A DNA stretch of 64,000 nt from Arthrobacter sp. JZ12 (lineage in GTDB: Bacteria; Actinomycetota; Actinomycetes; Actinomycetales; Micrococcaceae). A model generated the notes under the pieces. It was not told where the DNA came from and did not search any database. It saw only the letters and a program-made list of their open reading frames with translations. Both the position numbers and the translations under genes were made by a program. This document shows positions 1 through 16,705 of the stretch, one piece after another. The stretch covers positions 2,480,001 through 2,544,000 of the forward strand of contig NZ_CP045246.1 in assembly GCF_035189165.1 (NCBI RefSeq). The letters run 5' to 3'. The first letter of the stretch is position 1. Each line of letters begins with the position of its first letter.

Positions 1-101
1 GCGCGGGACAAAAACCAGGCAACGACGACGGCGGCCACCGCGAACAGGTCGGTCAGGATCTGCCAGACCCGATGACCCGGGCGGGATGAGTAGATTTGCA
101 C
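1..101 (-). CDS. N-terminus of a small membrane protein (partial)
   Basis: A reading frame starts at a GTG at 101 on the minus strand and runs off the left edge, giving about 33 residues that begin MQIYSSRPGHRVWQIL. A hydrophobic segment follows (LFAVAAVVVAWFL), so an N-terminal membrane anchor is likely. It lies just downstream of the tuf terminator on the same strand. I recall a similar membrane protein next to tuf in Arthrobacter relatives, but the function is unknown and only the start is present here. Confidence 0.6.
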   Translation of the reverse strand, partial: MQIYSSRPGHRVWQILTDLFAVAAVVVAWFLSR

Positions 102-127
102 CGCACCACTCTACGTAAAGACCCATA

Positions 128-173
128 ACAAAAGCGAAAGCCCCGCTGCGACGTGCGCAGCGGGGCTTTCGCT
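128..173 (-). terminator. Rho-independent terminator of tuf
   Basis: Perfect 18-bp inverted repeat at 133-150 and 156-173 with a 5-nt loop, followed on the minus strand by a T-rich run (128-132). It lies 24 nt past the tuf stop and would end the str operon transcript. Confidence 0.85.
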
Positions 174-196
174 AACCAGCAGTAGCGGTGAGGCTA

Positions 197-1387
197 CTAC
201 TTGATGATCTTGGTGACGCGACCTGATCCAACGGTGCGGCCACCTTCGCGGATAGCGAAGCCGAGGCCCTCTTCCATAGCGATCGGCTGGATGAGCTCAA
301 CGGTCATCTCAGTGTTGTCGCCGGGCATGACCATCTCGGTGCCCTCGGGGAGGGTGATGACACCGGTGACGTCAGTGGTACGGAAGTAGAACTGCGGACG
401 GTAGTTGGAGTAGAACGGGTTGTGACGACCGCCCTCGTCCTTGGCCAGGATGTAGACGTTGGCCTCGAAGTCGGTGTGCGGGGTGATCGAACCCGGCTTC
501 ACGATAACCTGGCCGCGCTCAACATCTTCGCGCTTGATGCCGCGGAGCAGCAGACCACAGTTCTCGCCTGCCCAAGCCTCGTCGAGCTGCTTGTGGAACA
601 TCTCGATACCGGTGACCGTGGTCTTCTGGATCGGGCGGATGCCGACGATCTCGACCTCGGAGTTGATGGCGAGGGTTCCACGCTCGGCGCGGCCGGTAAC
701 AACCGTTCCACGACCGGTGATGGTGAAGACGTCCTCAACAGGCATGAGGAACGGCTTGTCCTTGTCGCGAACCGGGTCAGGAACGTTGTTGTCAACGGCT
801 TCCATGAGCTCCTCGACGGACTTGACCCACTCCGGGTCACCCTCGAGGGCCTTGAGGCCGGAAACGCGAACAACGGGAGCGTCGTCGCCGTCGAAGCCCT
901 GCGAGCTCAGGAGCTCACGAACTTCCATCTCGACGAGGTCCAGCAGTTCCTCATCCTCAACCATGTCGGACTTGTTCAGCGCGACCAGCAGGTAGGGAAC
1001 ACCAACCTGGCGGGCGAGCAGAACGTGCTCGCGGGTCTGGGCCATCGGACCGTCGGTGGCGGCAACAACGAGGATGGCGCCATCCATCTGAGCCGCACCG
1101 GTGATCATGTTCTTGATGTAGTCAGCGTGGCCGGGAGCGTCGACGTGTGCGTAGTGACGCTTCTCGGTCTGGTACTCAACGTGCGAGATGTTGATGGTGA
1201 TACCGCGCTGCTTCTCCTCGGGAGCCGAGTCGATCGACGCGAAGTCACGCTGCTCGTTGAGAGTGGGGTACTTGTCGTAAAGCACCTTGGAAATGGCAGC
1301 CGTCAACGTGGTCTTTCCATGGTCAACGTGACCGATGGTGCCGATGTTAACGTGCGGCTTAGTCCGCTCGAACTTTGCCTTCGCCAC
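197..1387 (-). CDS. tuf: Elongation factor Tu
   Basis: EF-Tu is the GTPase that delivers aminoacyl-tRNA to the ribosome. The 396-residue protein has the usual length and motifs: P-loop GHVDHGKT at 19-26, DAPGHAD near 83 and NKSD near 138, followed by the two beta-barrel domains. The GTG start at 1387 has a strong AGGAGGA ribosome site 5 nt upstream. It is the last gene of the rpsL-rpsG-fusA-tuf operon, 121 nt after fusA, and is followed by a strong terminator. Confidence 0.99.
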   Translation of the reverse strand: MAKAKFERTKPHVNIGTIGHVDHGKTTLTAAISKVLYDKYPTLNEQRDFASIDSAPEEKQRGITINISHVEYQTEKRHYAHVDAPGHADYIKNMITGAAQMDGAILVVAATDGPMAQTREHVLLARQVGVPYLLVALNKSDMVEDEELLDLVEMEVRELLSSQGFDGDDAPVVRVSGLKALEGDPEWVKSVEELMEAVDNNVPDPVRDKDKPFLMPVEDVFTITGRGTVVTGRAERGTLAINSEVEIVGIRPIQKTTVTGIEMFHKQLDEAWAGENCGLLLRGIKREDVERGQVIVKPGSITPHTDFEANVYILAKDEGGRHNPFYSNYRPQFYFRTTDVTGVITLPEGTEMVMPGDNTEMTVELIQPIAMEEGLGFAIREGGRTVGSGRVTKIIK

Positions 1388-1508
1388 TGGTTCCTCCTAG
1401 AACGTTTTTAGAAGACTTGCTCCCCAGCCACGCTTCTCGCGGCTGAAACTCATGCAAGTCTACTGGGGGCTTTTATTTTGGTGAAATTAGGATCCGGACG
1501 GACCCGGG

Positions 1509-3623
1509 TTACTCTCCGCGAGTCTTCTGGATGATCTCGTCGGCTACTGCCTTCGGGACCTCAGAGTAGCTGTCGAACTGCATCGAGTAGACGGCGCGGC
1601 CCTGAGTCTTCGAGCGCAGGTCACCGATGTAGCCGAACATGCCGGACAGCGGCACGTGGGCACGGATAACCTTGACGCCGCTCGCGTCCTCCATGGACTG
1701 CATCTGACCGCGGCGGGAGTTCAGGTCGCCGATCACATCACCCATGTACTCCTCGGGCGTGCGGACTTCCACCTCCATCAGCGGTTCGAGCAGCACAGGC
1801 TTTGCCATGCGGGCTGCCTCCTTGAACGCCATGCGACCGGCGATCTTGAAGGCCATTTCGGAGGAGTCGACATCGTGGTAAGCGCCGTCAAGCAGCGTTG
1901 CCTTGATACCAACAACCGGGTACCCCGCGAGGATGCCGTCGTTGAGGGCATCCTGGATGCCTGCGTCGACGCTCGGGATGTACTCGCGCGGAACACGACC
2001 ACCGGTGACCACGTTCTCGAACGCGTACAGCTCGCCCTCGGCGGTGTCCATCGGCTCGATCTTGATCTGGACCTTCGCGAACTGTCCGGATCCACCCGTC
2101 TGCTTCTTGTGGGTGTAGTCGTACTTCTCGACCGTGCCGCGGATGGTTTCGCGGTAGGCAACCTGGGGCTTGCCCACGTTCGCCTCGACCTTGAACTCGC
2201 GGCGCATGCGGTCCACGAGGATGTCCAGGTGGAGCTCGCCCATGCCGGCGATGATGGTCTGTCCGGTGTCCTCGTTGAGGGAGACCTGGAAGGTCGGGTC
2301 CTCGGCGGACAGCTTCTGGATAGCCGTGGAGAGCTTTTCCTGGTCGCCCTTGGTCTTGGGCTCGATCGCAACCGAGATAACCGGCTCCGGGAAGCTCATC
2401 GACTCGAGGACGATCGGGTTGGCAACATCAGCCAGGGTGTCACCGGTGGTGGTGTCCTTCAGGCCGATAGCCGCGTAGATGTGGCCCGCGAAGGCCTCTT
2501 CCACGGGGTTCTCCTTGTTGGCGTGCATCTGGAAGAGCTTTCCGATGCGCTCCTTCTTGCCCTTGGTGGAGTTGACCACCTGGGTGCCAGCAGTGACGTG
2601 GCCGGAGTACACGCGGATGAAGGTGAGCTGGCCGAAGAACGGGTGGGCTGCAACCTTGAACGCCAGTGCGGAGAAGGGCTCCTCCGTGCTCGGCTTACGG
2701 GTCAGCGAGGCATCCTCGTCGCGCGGGTCGTGACCAACCATGGCCGGAACGTCCAGCGGGGACGGCAGGTAGTCGATGACGGCATCGAGCATCGGCTGGA
2801 CACCACGGTTCTTGAACGCAGAACCACAGAGAACCGGGTAGATCTCCGAGTTGATGGTCATCTTGCGGATGCCGGCCTTGAGCTCCTCGATGGTGGGCTC
2901 TTCGCCCTCGAGGTACTTGTTCATCAGCTCGTCCGAGGACTCGGCAACGGTCTCAACCAGGGCTGCGCGGTACTCCTCAGCCTTGGCCTGCAGGTCCGCC
3001 GGGATCTCCTGGATCTCGTACTTGGCGCCCATGGTCACGTCGCCCTTGGCGTCGCCCGGCCACACGAGGGCACGCATGTAGAGGAGGTCAACGACACCGA
3101 TGAAGTCGTTCTCCGCACCGATCGGCAGCTGCATGACCAGCGGCTTGGCTCCGAGGCGGTTGATGATGGTGTCTACGGTGAAGTAGAAGTCAGCGCCCAG
3201 CTTGTCCATCTTGTTGACGAAGCAGATGCGGGGAACTTCGTACTTGTCAGCCTGGCGCCAAACGGTCTCGGACTGGGGCTCAACGCCCTCCTTGCCGTCG
3301 AACACTGCGACAGCGCCGTCGAGGACGCGCAGCGAGCGCTCAACCTCAACGGTGAAGTCCACGTGACCCGGGGTGTCGATGATGTTGATCTGGTTCTGCT
3401 CCCAGAAGCAGGTCACCGCGGCGCTGGTGATGGTGATGCCGCGTTCCTTTTCCTGTTCCATCCAGTCAGTCGTCGAGGCGCCGTCGTGCGTCTCGCCGAT
3501 CTTGTGGTTTACACCCGTGTAGAACAGGATGCGCTCGGTAGTAGTGGTCTTGCCGGCATCAATGTGGGCCATGATGCCGATATTGCGGACCTTGTTGAGG
3601 TCGGTAAGCACGTCCTGTGCCAC
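1509..3623 (-). CDS. fusA: Elongation factor G
   Basis: EF-G is the GTPase that drives ribosomal translocation and, with RRF, ribosome recycling. The 704-residue protein is full length, with P-loop AHIDAGKT at 19-26, the DTPGHVDF switch II motif and NKMD, followed by the domain II-V region typical of bacterial EF-G. The GTG start at 3623 follows an AAGGGAG ribosome site. It sits 82 nt after rpsG in the str operon, and that gap holds a strong nested hairpin. Confidence 0.99.
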   Translation of the reverse strand: MAQDVLTDLNKVRNIGIMAHIDAGKTTTTERILFYTGVNHKIGETHDGASTTDWMEQEKERGITITSAAVTCFWEQNQINIIDTPGHVDFTVEVERSLRVLDGAVAVFDGKEGVEPQSETVWRQADKYEVPRICFVNKMDKLGADFYFTVDTIINRLGAKPLVMQLPIGAENDFIGVVDLLYMRALVWPGDAKGDVTMGAKYEIQEIPADLQAKAEEYRAALVETVAESSDELMNKYLEGEEPTIEELKAGIRKMTINSEIYPVLCGSAFKNRGVQPMLDAVIDYLPSPLDVPAMVGHDPRDEDASLTRKPSTEEPFSALAFKVAAHPFFGQLTFIRVYSGHVTAGTQVVNSTKGKKERIGKLFQMHANKENPVEEAFAGHIYAAIGLKDTTTGDTLADVANPIVLESMSFPEPVISVAIEPKTKGDQEKLSTAIQKLSAEDPTFQVSLNEDTGQTIIAGMGELHLDILVDRMRREFKVEANVGKPQVAYRETIRGTVEKYDYTHKKQTGGSGQFAKVQIKIEPMDTAEGELYAFENVVTGGRVPREYIPSVDAGIQDALNDGILAGYPVVGIKATLLDGAYHDVDSSEMAFKIAGRMAFKEAARMAKPVLLEPLMEVEVRTPEEYMGDVIGDLNSRRGQMQSMEDASGVKVIRAHVPLSGMFGYIGDLRSKTQGRAVYSMQFDSYSEVPKAVADEIIQKTRGE

Positions 3624-3660
3624 GGTGTCTCCCTTTTCTACGATGGAGTTCTACTGGACC

Positions 3661-3698
3661 GCCGGTCCCTTGCTCCCGGTAGGGAGCTCGGGACCGGC
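3661..3698 (-). promoter_or_regulatory. Nested hairpin between rpsG and fusA
   Basis: The rpsG-fusA gap contains a 9-bp outer stem (3661-3669 with 3690-3698), a 2x2 internal loop, and a 6-bp inner stem (3672-3677 with 3682-3687) closed by a 4-nt loop. No T-run follows on the minus strand, so it is not a classical terminator. RNA processing, stabilisation or regulation within the str operon are possible roles. The structure is seen in the sequence; the role is inferred. Confidence 0.55.
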
Positions 3699-3705
3699 AG
3701 CGTGA

Positions 3706-4176
3706 TTACCAGCGGTAGTGAGCGAAGGCCTTGTTGGACTCGGCCATCTTGTGAGTGTCTTCGCGGCGCTTCACAGCGGCACCCAGACCGTTCGAAGCAT
3801 CGAGGATCTCGTTCTGGAGACGCTCGGTCATGGTCTTCTCGCGGCGAGCCTTCGAGTAACCGACCAGCCAGCGGAGGGCGAGGGCCGTGGATCGACCCGG
3901 CTTGACCTCAACCGGAACCTGGTAGGTGGCGCCACCGACACGGCGGGAGCGAACCTCGAGGGTTGGCTTGACGTTGTCCATCGCCTTCTTAAGGGCGGCA
4001 ACCGGGTCGCCACCGGTCTTGGCGCGGGCGCCTTCGAGAGCGCCGTAGACAATGCGCTCAGCGGTGGACTTCTTGCCGTCGACGAGCACCTTGTTGATCA
4101 GCTGGGTGACCAGGGGTGAGCCGTAGACGGGATCTACAACGAGCGGCCGCTTCGGGGCCGGGCCCTTACGAGGCAT
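3706..4176 (-). CDS. rpsG: 30S ribosomal protein S7
   Basis: S7 is a primary 16S rRNA-binding protein that nucleates the head of the small subunit. The 156-residue protein has the standard length and the typical [10 protein letters not shown] start and [14 protein letters not shown] end. Its ATG lies one base past the rpsL stop, and its ribosome site (GGAGAAG) is inside the end of rpsL, so the two are likely translationally coupled. Confidence 0.99.
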   Translation of the reverse strand: MPRKGPAPKRPLVVDPVYGSPLVTQLINKVLVDGKKSTAERIVYGALEGARAKTGGDPVAALKKAMDNVKPTLEVRSRRVGGATYQVPVEVKPGRSTALALRWLVGYSKARREKTMTERLQNEILDASNGLGAAVKRREDTHKMAESNKAFAHYRW

Positions 4177-4177
4177 A

Positions 4178-4552
4178 TTACTTCTTCTCCATCTTTGCGC
4201 CGTAGCGGCTGCGAGCCTGCTTGCGGTTCTTCACGCCCTGGGTATCCAGTGCGCCGCGGACAATCTTGTAGCGCACACCGGGGAGGTCCTTCACACGACC
4301 GCCGCGGACCAGCACGATGGAGTGCTCCTGGAGGTTGTGTCCAACGCCCGGGATGTAGGCGGTTACTTCGATGCCGCCGTTGAGGCGGACACGGGCGACC
4401 TTCCGCAGAGCCGAGTTCGGCTTCTTCGGGGTGGTGGTGTAAACACGGGTGCAGACACCGCGCTTCATGGGGCTGCCCTTCAGTGCGGGCGCCTTGGTCT
4501 TGGAGACCTTAGGTGACCGGCCCTTGCGGACCAGCTGGTTAATGGTAGGCAC
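4178..4552 (-). CDS. rpsL: 30S ribosomal protein S12
   Basis: S12 sits at the decoding centre and influences translational accuracy. At 124 residues it is full length, starting at GTG 4552 behind a GGAG site. Lys43 (in TTPKKPNSA) and Lys88 (in GRVKDLPG) are both wild type; these are the classic streptomycin-resistance positions, so this allele predicts sensitivity. It is the first gene of the str operon. Confidence 0.99.
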   Translation of the reverse strand: MPTINQLVRKGRSPKVSKTKAPALKGSPMKRGVCTRVYTTTPKKPNSALRKVARVRLNGGIEVTAYIPGVGHNLQEHSIVLVRGGRVKDLPGVRYKIVRGALDTQGVKNRKQARSRYGAKMEKK

Positions 4553-4915
4553 TTCTCAGTTCTCCGTATGTTGTCTTGAGATCAGATCTCTGCTGGCTTT
4601 CCCGTCAGTCCCGGCCGCCGGCCGGAATCAAGGTCAAGCTTTGTCAGTCGTTTGGCGAGCCTACTGTTGCGCTGCCGAAAAACGACTGTAGGCGTGCAAA
4701 AATGTGGCATTCGTTGTACAAGTTCCCTACAACCCGGAGATACGTTCAAAGACCTGGCCAAAAGACAAGCAATAGGGCCATTGGTCGAAAGACGCCAATC
4801 CACTGCCACACAAACAATTACCAACAAGTCTACCAGACACAGCGAAGGGGTCCGGACTGTGCAGTCCGGACCCCTTTGCGTATCAGTTCACCGATCAGTG
4901 TGAACCAGGCTATTC
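4553..4915. other. 363-nt gap between rpoC and rpsL
   Basis: This stretch separates the rpoBC transcript from the str operon on the same strand. It holds the rpoC terminator hairpin at its right end and must contain the rpsL promoter and leader. No open frame in it looks like a real protein. I could not pick a convincing -35/-10 pair. Confidence 0.6.
4845..4876 (-). terminator. Hairpin terminator of rpoBC
   Basis: Perfect 15-bp inverted repeat (4845-4859 with 4862-4876), 40 nt past the rpoC stop on the minus strand. There is no T-run after it, so it may be an intrinsic-like hairpin of the type common in high-GC actinobacteria. Confidence 0.65.
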
Positions 4916-8809
<3,894 letters not shown>

Positions 8810-8882
8810 GTGGTCCCTGTCTCTCTTTATCTCTAAATTCCAGAAGTCTTATGGGGTGCGGCGAGGAACGGTGTCTAGAACC

Positions 8883-8981
8883 GGTTCAGGGAGGTGCCCG
8901 GAGGAAGGCGGCTTCAATATTTCAAGGCCGCCCGCGGCCGCCGAAATTTCGTTGCCGCCGTTCCGGGCACCGGACTGAACC
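8883..8981 (-). promoter_or_regulatory. Extended hairpin between rpoB and rpoC
   Basis: Nearly the whole rpoB-rpoC gap folds as one imperfect arm: 8883-8889 with 8975-8981, 8893-8902 with 8962-8971, 8907-8912 with 8954-8959, and an apical GC stem 8926-8930 with 8935-8939. No T-run is present. The structure is visible directly; RNase processing or modulation of rpoC output is inference. Confidence 0.6.
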
Positions 8982-8989
8982 AGTACCGA

Positions 8990-12499
<3,510 letters not shown>

Positions 12500-12514
12500 G
12501 AGGGATCCTTCCAC

Positions 12515-12883
12515 AGACCAACAGGCGTGTTGTTACGATCACTCCCCGCACCGTGTACGGTGCCAACCTGACGCCTGCATCCGCTCGCCGGAAACCTTCA
12601 CAGGGAACCTGCGCGATATCCGTTAAATGGCGAATGCGTGGCAAAGCCCACCGCTATATGAAGGCTGAGGTTTGAGGGAAGACGCAAATATCTACTGTAC
12701 GTCAGGGTAGCGACAATGTCCAACCGGATGTGGTATACGGGAGGATTCCCATTGCCTGCCTCTCCGTGGTCCGCAGAAGATCTCGGTAAATGACCATTAG
12801 CTCAGGCGGGCGTAACCTTGGAACTGCCACGAGCGCATCCCAAGGCTCCATCCTATTCAAAGACGAAAGCGAGCGAGACCTCC
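12515..12883. other. 369-nt divergent gap between rpoB and a thiolase gene
   Basis: The gap must hold promoters for rpoB (minus) and the thiolase (plus). The rpoB candidate is listed separately. For the thiolase, ATGACC and TAACCT near 12790-12820 are 17 nt apart and could be a weak promoter. The short open frames here do not look like genes. Confidence 0.55.
12689..12716 (-). promoter_or_regulatory. Candidate rpoB promoter
   Basis: On the minus strand TTGTCG (12711-12716) and TAGATA (12689-12694) are separated by 16 nt and resemble housekeeping sigma-factor -35 and -10 boxes. The implied leader before the TTG start is about 180 nt. The match is by eye only. Confidence 0.4.
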
Positions 12884-14086
12884 ATGAACAGTCTTGAGCA
12901 AAATCCCCAGGACGTTGTCATCGTGGGAGGTGCGCGTACCCCCACCGGCAGGCTCAATGGGCAGTTGTCGGCGTTCACCGCCGTCGAACTCGGTGCCTTC
13001 GCCGTGAGCGCGGCACTGGAACGTTCCGGCGTGGCCCCGGCAGACGTGGACACCGTGATCATGGGCCACGTGGTCCAGGCGGGCTGCGGCCAGAACCCCG
13101 CCCGGCAGACCTCCATCAGGGCAGGCATCGGCTGGGACGTGCCCACCGTCACGATCAACAAGGTCTGCCTCTCAGGGCTGACGGCAGTGATAGACGCGGC
13201 CCGGATGATCCGCGCCGGCGAGGCGACCGTCGTCGTCGCCGGCGGTCAGGAATCGATGAGCCGTGGCCCGCATCTGCTGCCGGGCGCGCGCCAGGGCTGG
13301 ACCTACGGAACAATGTCCGCGCTGGACTCGGTTGCCCACGACGGCCTGACCGATGCCTTCGACCACGAATCGATGGGCGCCTCGACCGAACGCGGCAACG
13401 GCACCCTTGGGATTGACCGGACCGCCCAGGACGAGGTAGCCGCTTCGTCGCACCAGCGGGCGGCGGCCGCCATCGAGACGGGCGTCTTCAAGGACGAGAT
13501 CGTCCCGGTCAACGTGCCCCAGCGCAAGGGCGAGGACCTGATTGTGGACACTGACGAGGGCGTCCGGCCGAACACCACGGTGGAGACCCTCGCCGGGCTG
13601 CGGCCGGCCTTCAGCAAGGACGGCACCATCACTGCCGGCAACTCCTCTCCCCTGTCCGACGGCGCTGCAGCTCTGGTACTCACCTCCCGGCAGAATGCGG
13701 AAGAGAAGGGACTGGAGATCCTTGCCGTCGTCGGCCGTCCAGGACAGGTGGCCGGGCCCGACAACTCACTGCACTCCCAACCTTCCCGGGCCATCAGCCA
13801 GGCCCTCGAGCGGGCGGGCTGGAGCACTGGGGACCTCGATTTCATCGAAATCAACGAGGCGTTCGGCTCGGTAGCGTGCCAGTCCCTGAAGGACCTCGAT
13901 TTCCCCATGGAGAAGTGCAACATCCACGGCGGCGCGATTGCGCTCGGACACGCGATCGGCGCATCAGGAGCAAGGCTTGCCCTGCACGCTGCCGCCGAAC
14001 TCAAGCGCCGCGGCAGCGGCAAGGCGGCTGTGTCGCTCTGCGGCGGCGGAGGCCAGGGAGAAGCGCTGCTGCTGTACCGCAACTAG
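12884..14086 (+). CDS. Acetyl-CoA C-acyltransferase (thiolase)
   Basis: Thiolases condense or cleave acyl-CoA units in beta-oxidation or acetoacetyl-CoA metabolism. The 400-residue protein has the nucleophilic Cys95 in NKVCLSG, the GHAIGASGARL histidine motif and the C-terminal CGGGGQGEA cysteine motif, so it should be active. The ATG at 12884 is preferred over an upstream TTG at 12818, because homology begins at the VVIVGGARTPTGR stretch. It lies alone on the plus strand between rplL and rpoB. Degradative and biosynthetic thiolases cannot be told apart here. Confidence 0.92.
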   Translation: MNSLEQNPQDVVIVGGARTPTGRLNGQLSAFTAVELGAFAVSAALERSGVAPADVDTVIMGHVVQAGCGQNPARQTSIRAGIGWDVPTVTINKVCLSGLTAVIDAARMIRAGEATVVVAGGQESMSRGPHLLPGARQGWTYGTMSALDSVAHDGLTDAFDHESMGASTERGNGTLGIDRTAQDEVAASSHQRAAAAIETGVFKDEIVPVNVPQRKGEDLIVDTDEGVRPNTTVETLAGLRPAFSKDGTITAGNSSPLSDGAAALVLTSRQNAEEKGLEILAVVGRPGQVAGPDNSLHSQPSRAISQALERAGWSTGDLDFIEINEAFGSVACQSLKDLDFPMEKCNIHGGAIALGHAIGASGARLALHAAAELKRRGSGKAAVSLCGGGGQGEALLLYRN

Positions 14087-14114
14087 GCAGCTGACCGGGG
14101 CACCCCGCGCAGCC

Positions 14115-14157
14115 AAGAAAAAAGCAGCCCCGGAACCGAGCGGTTCCGGGGCTGCTT
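14115..14157 (-). terminator. Terminator of rplJ-rplL
   Basis: Perfect 16-bp inverted repeat (14122-14137 with 14142-14157) with a 4-nt loop. On the minus strand it is followed by a run of six T. It lies 17 nt past the rplL stop and may also stop the converging thiolase transcript. Confidence 0.88.
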
Positions 14158-14173
14158 CGTGAAGTAAGAAAAC

Positions 14174-14554
14174 TTACTTGAGGGTGACGGAAGCGCCAGC
14201 GGCCTCGAGGGCCTCCTTGGCCTTCTCTGCCGTCTCCTTGTTGGCGCCTTCGAGGACAGCCTTGGGAGCGCCGTCGACCAGGTCCTTGGCTTCCTTGAGG
14301 CCGAGGGAGGTGAGGGCACGAACTTCCTTGATGACTGCGATCTTCTTGTCGCCGGCAGCTTCGAGGATGACGTCGAAGGAGTCCTTCTCTTCCTCAGCAG
14401 CTTCGCCTGCGCCGCCACCGGCGGGGCCGGCAACTGCAACAGCAGCAGCGGTAACGTCGAAGGTCTCCTCGAACAGCTTTACGAAGTCCGAGAGTTCGAT
14501 GATGGTCAGTTCCTTGAAGGCTTCAATGAGCTCTTCGTTGGTGAGCTTCGCCAT
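14174..14554 (-). CDS. rplL: 50S ribosomal protein L7/L12
   Basis: L7/L12 forms the multimeric ribosomal stalk that recruits translation GTPases. The 126-residue protein has the N-terminal dimerisation helices ([24 protein letters not shown]), an Ala/Gly-rich hinge near 40-55, and the conserved C-terminal domain ([19 protein letters not shown]). It follows rplJ by 59 nt. Confidence 0.99.
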   Translation of the reverse strand: MAKLTNEELIEAFKELTIIELSDFVKLFEETFDVTAAAVAVAGPAGGGAGEAAEEEKDSFDVILEAAGDKKIAVIKEVRALTSLGLKEAKDLVDGAPKAVLEGANKETAEKAKEALEAAGASVTLK

Positions 14555-14613
14555 GGCAAAAGCATCCTTCCTGGTATGGTGCGCGGAGCACCGGAGATTG
14601 GTGGGCGAGAAGG

Positions 14614-15204
14614 TCAGTTCTCTTCGGCAGCTGCTTCTGCAGCCTCGGCAGGAGCTGCATCCGCTGCTGCGGGTGCCTCTTCTGCGGCGGGAGCTTCGGC
14701 GGCTGCAGGTGCAGCGTCCCCGTTCTCCTCCAGCTTGATGCGCAGGGCATCAACGGTGCGGGCAAGTGCGGACATGGGCGCCTTGAGGACACCTGCGACA
14801 CGGGCCAGCTGGAACTCACGCGACTCGAGAGCAGCAAGCGCGGTTACCGCCTGGGCGTCGAGAGCCTTGCCCTCGAAGTAACCGGTCTTGATGATGAGCT
14901 GTGGGTTGCTCTTCGCGAAATCCGTCAGGCTCTTTGCCGCAGCAACGGCGTCGCCCTTGATGAAGGCGATTGCAGTGGGGCCGGCGAGCTGGCCATCGAA
15001 CGCGTCGATGCCGGCTTCCTTGGCTGCAATGCCAGTCAGGGTGTTCTTGACGACAGCGTACTTGGTCTCCGCGCCGAGCGAGCGACGCAGTTCCTTGAGC
15101 TGTGCAACGGAGAGCCCACGGTATTCGGTTAGGACAGCAGCGGTGGATTCCTTGAAATCAGTAGTGATTTCCTCCACGGCCGAAACCTTTGTTGGCGTTG
15201 CCAT
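14614..15204 (-). CDS. rplJ: 50S ribosomal protein L10
   Basis: L10 anchors the L7/L12 dimers to 23S rRNA as the base of the stalk. The 196-residue protein starts at ATG 15204 ([13 protein letters not shown]) behind a very strong GGAAGGAGGG site. The frame is open further upstream, but that part lies in the regulatory leader. The C-terminus has an Ala/Glu-rich tail of about 30 residues, common in actinobacteria. Confidence 0.98.
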   Translation of the reverse strand: MATPTKVSAVEEITTDFKESTAAVLTEYRGLSVAQLKELRRSLGAETKYAVVKNTLTGIAAKEAGIDAFDGQLAGPTAIAFIKGDAVAAAKSLTDFAKSNPQLIIKTGYFEGKALDAQAVTALAALESREFQLARVAGVLKAPMSALARTVDALRIKLEENGDAAPAAAEAPAAEEAPAAADAAPAEAAEAAAEEN

Positions 15205-15239
15205 AACCCTCCTTCCGGGGAATTGGTGCCGGCTGCGGT

Positions 15240-15360
15240 TCCAATAAAAACGCCCCGCGCAGCTGCACGGGGCTGAATCACAGCGGGACACAGAGTCCTG
15301 CGGAAAGACAAGCTTCGTTCACCTGCGCTGGCCGCCCTGACGGGAACTTTCAGATGGACG
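15240..15360 (-). ncRNA. Ribosomal protein L10 leader
   Basis: The region upstream of rplJ contains the conserved element CAGCGCAGGTGAACGAAG (minus strand, near 15310-15330), which resembles the L10-binding kink-turn region of L10 leaders. An intrinsic-terminator-like hairpin follows it. In this family excess L10 (with L7/L12) binds the leader and reduces expression of rplJL. The assignment is from recall of the family; a covariance search was not possible. Confidence 0.6.
15246..15273 (-). terminator. Attenuator hairpin in the rplJ leader
   Basis: GCCCCG and CGGGGC (15252-15257 with 15268-15273) pair around a self-complementary core and are followed on the minus strand by GTTTTTATT. This is a full intrinsic terminator located before the rplJ ribosome site, so it would act as an attenuator rather than a gene end. 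Confidence 0.7.
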
Positions 15361-15471
15361 CCCGCGCACACATCCGAGTTGGAGTGGTGAGGGTGAACAT
15401 CGACCGACGGTCTTTGGTAGTTCAAGCTTACGGGACGCGTAGCACCCGACCAAATCGGGCAGGGCCGGGTG

Positions 15472-16566
15472 CTACGCTTCGAGCTTCTTCTGCCAGGCGG
15501 CGGTGTAACCCTCAGGGGCGAAACCCAATTCAATATTGACACTGAGCATGTGCCGGTTTTCCTCGGCGTTCCAGGTGTAGATCCGCTGCGCTCCCGGCCA
15601 GACCGCGGCCACGGCAAGCAGGTTTGCAGCCTTCAGCCACATTCCCAGCCGGTGCCCCCGATGCTCCGACAGCACCAATGTGTCCTCCTGGTACACGATG
15701 TTCGGCTTCTCGGCACGCCGCTCCAGGAACGTGTGCCCGACCAGCCGTCCGGTTGGCTTGTGAAGCACGGCCCGCACCAGGCTGCTGCCGCCTTCCCGCG
15801 CAAGCCTGTCCTCATCTTCGCGGACGCGCCCACCGTCCCACACCTCTTCCTCCCAGTCCAGCTCCCCCATGGGCACATCAGTACTCATGGTCTTGCGGAG
15901 CTGCGCATACTGCTCAAGTAGTTCATCCGGGCAGCGGTCGACCCAGTCGACGACGGCGTAGTCCGCTCCCGCTTTCTGCTGCGCTTCCGCAGCAAGCGCC
16001 TCCAGCGCGGTTGGTTCCCCGCCCACCGGTAGAACACTGCAGCGGTCCACCTGGGCGAGACTGAACCCCTCCCGAATTGCAAACCTGGCAGCGAGGCTGG
16101 CGGCGGGGTAGGCGCCTGCACCGGTGGCTGGTACCAGCACATCCTGGCTGGGATCAAAGTCGGCACGGTGGTCCGTCCAGCCCATCAGGATCGAGCGGCT
16201 GTTTTCGAGCGCGTGCCGCTCTACGGCGTCGTACAGCGCGGACCCGACGCCCCGGCGCCGAAAGTCGGGGTGGACCAGAACCAGCGCGTAACAGGTCTGG
16301 AGGTTGTCGGTCAGCGGCACGTCGACAAGTGCCTTGCCGATGATGCGGTCGCCGTCGTAAGCAAGGTAGGTGGAGCGGTCCTCATAGCCGTTGGGGCGCG
16401 CACTCTCGAAGCGGGTCTTCGCGCTGTGGCAATGATCGTCATTCCCCCAGATCTCCCGCTCGATGATGTTGCTGAGATCCGAGGCTTCGATGAACGGACG
16501 GGCATCCGGACCTTCAAGGGACTCCGGAAGCTGGTAGCGCTGGATGCTGATCTGGGCAGTAGCCAT
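15472..16566 (-). CDS. GNAT family N-acetyltransferase, tandem domain
   Basis: This 364-residue protein appears to have two GNAT folds. The first carries the acetyl-CoA loop RRRGVGSALYDAV after VHPDF, near residue 120. The second ends in EHRGHRLGMWLKAANL and NRHMLSVNIELGF. The acceptor is unknown. The start is the ATG at 16566; the frame is open a little further to a TTG at 16602. It lies between the rplA terminator and the rplJ leader on the same strand, so it is probably a separate unit. Confidence 0.85.
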   Translation of the reverse strand: MATAQISIQRYQLPESLEGPDARPFIEASDLSNIIEREIWGNDDHCHSAKTRFESARPNGYEDRSTYLAYDGDRIIGKALVDVPLTDNLQTCYALVLVHPDFRRRGVGSALYDAVERHALENSRSILMGWTDHRADFDPSQDVLVPATGAGAYPAASLAARFAIREGFSLAQVDRCSVLPVGGEPTALEALAAEAQQKAGADYAVVDWVDRCPDELLEQYAQLRKTMSTDVPMGELDWEEEVWDGGRVREDEDRLAREGGSSLVRAVLHKPTGRLVGHTFLERRAEKPNIVYQEDTLVLSEHRGHRLGMWLKAANLLAVAAVWPGAQRIYTWNAEENRHMLSVNIELGFAPEGYTAAWQKKLEA

Positions 16567-16636
16567 GCAAGCATTCTGATCCCAGTGATTGGGGAATGTC
16601 AATCAGTTTGCTGGTCCTTGGCATCACGGCGAAACG

Positions 16637-16679
16637 CAAGAGGGCGGGTGCAGTCTCAATGACTGCACCCGCCCTCTTG
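16637..16679 (-). terminator. Terminator of rplK-rplA
   Basis: Perfect 18-bp inverted repeat (16637-16654 with 16662-16679) with a 7-nt loop, located 27 nt past the rplA stop. On the minus strand GTTTC follows. Confidence 0.85.
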
Positions 16680-16705
16680 TTTACAGGCTTTGTGAAGCAA
16701 GTACC

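Noticed and set aside
1656..3905. 749-codon open frame antisense to fusA
   Set aside because: A shadow of EF-G with no recognisable domain.
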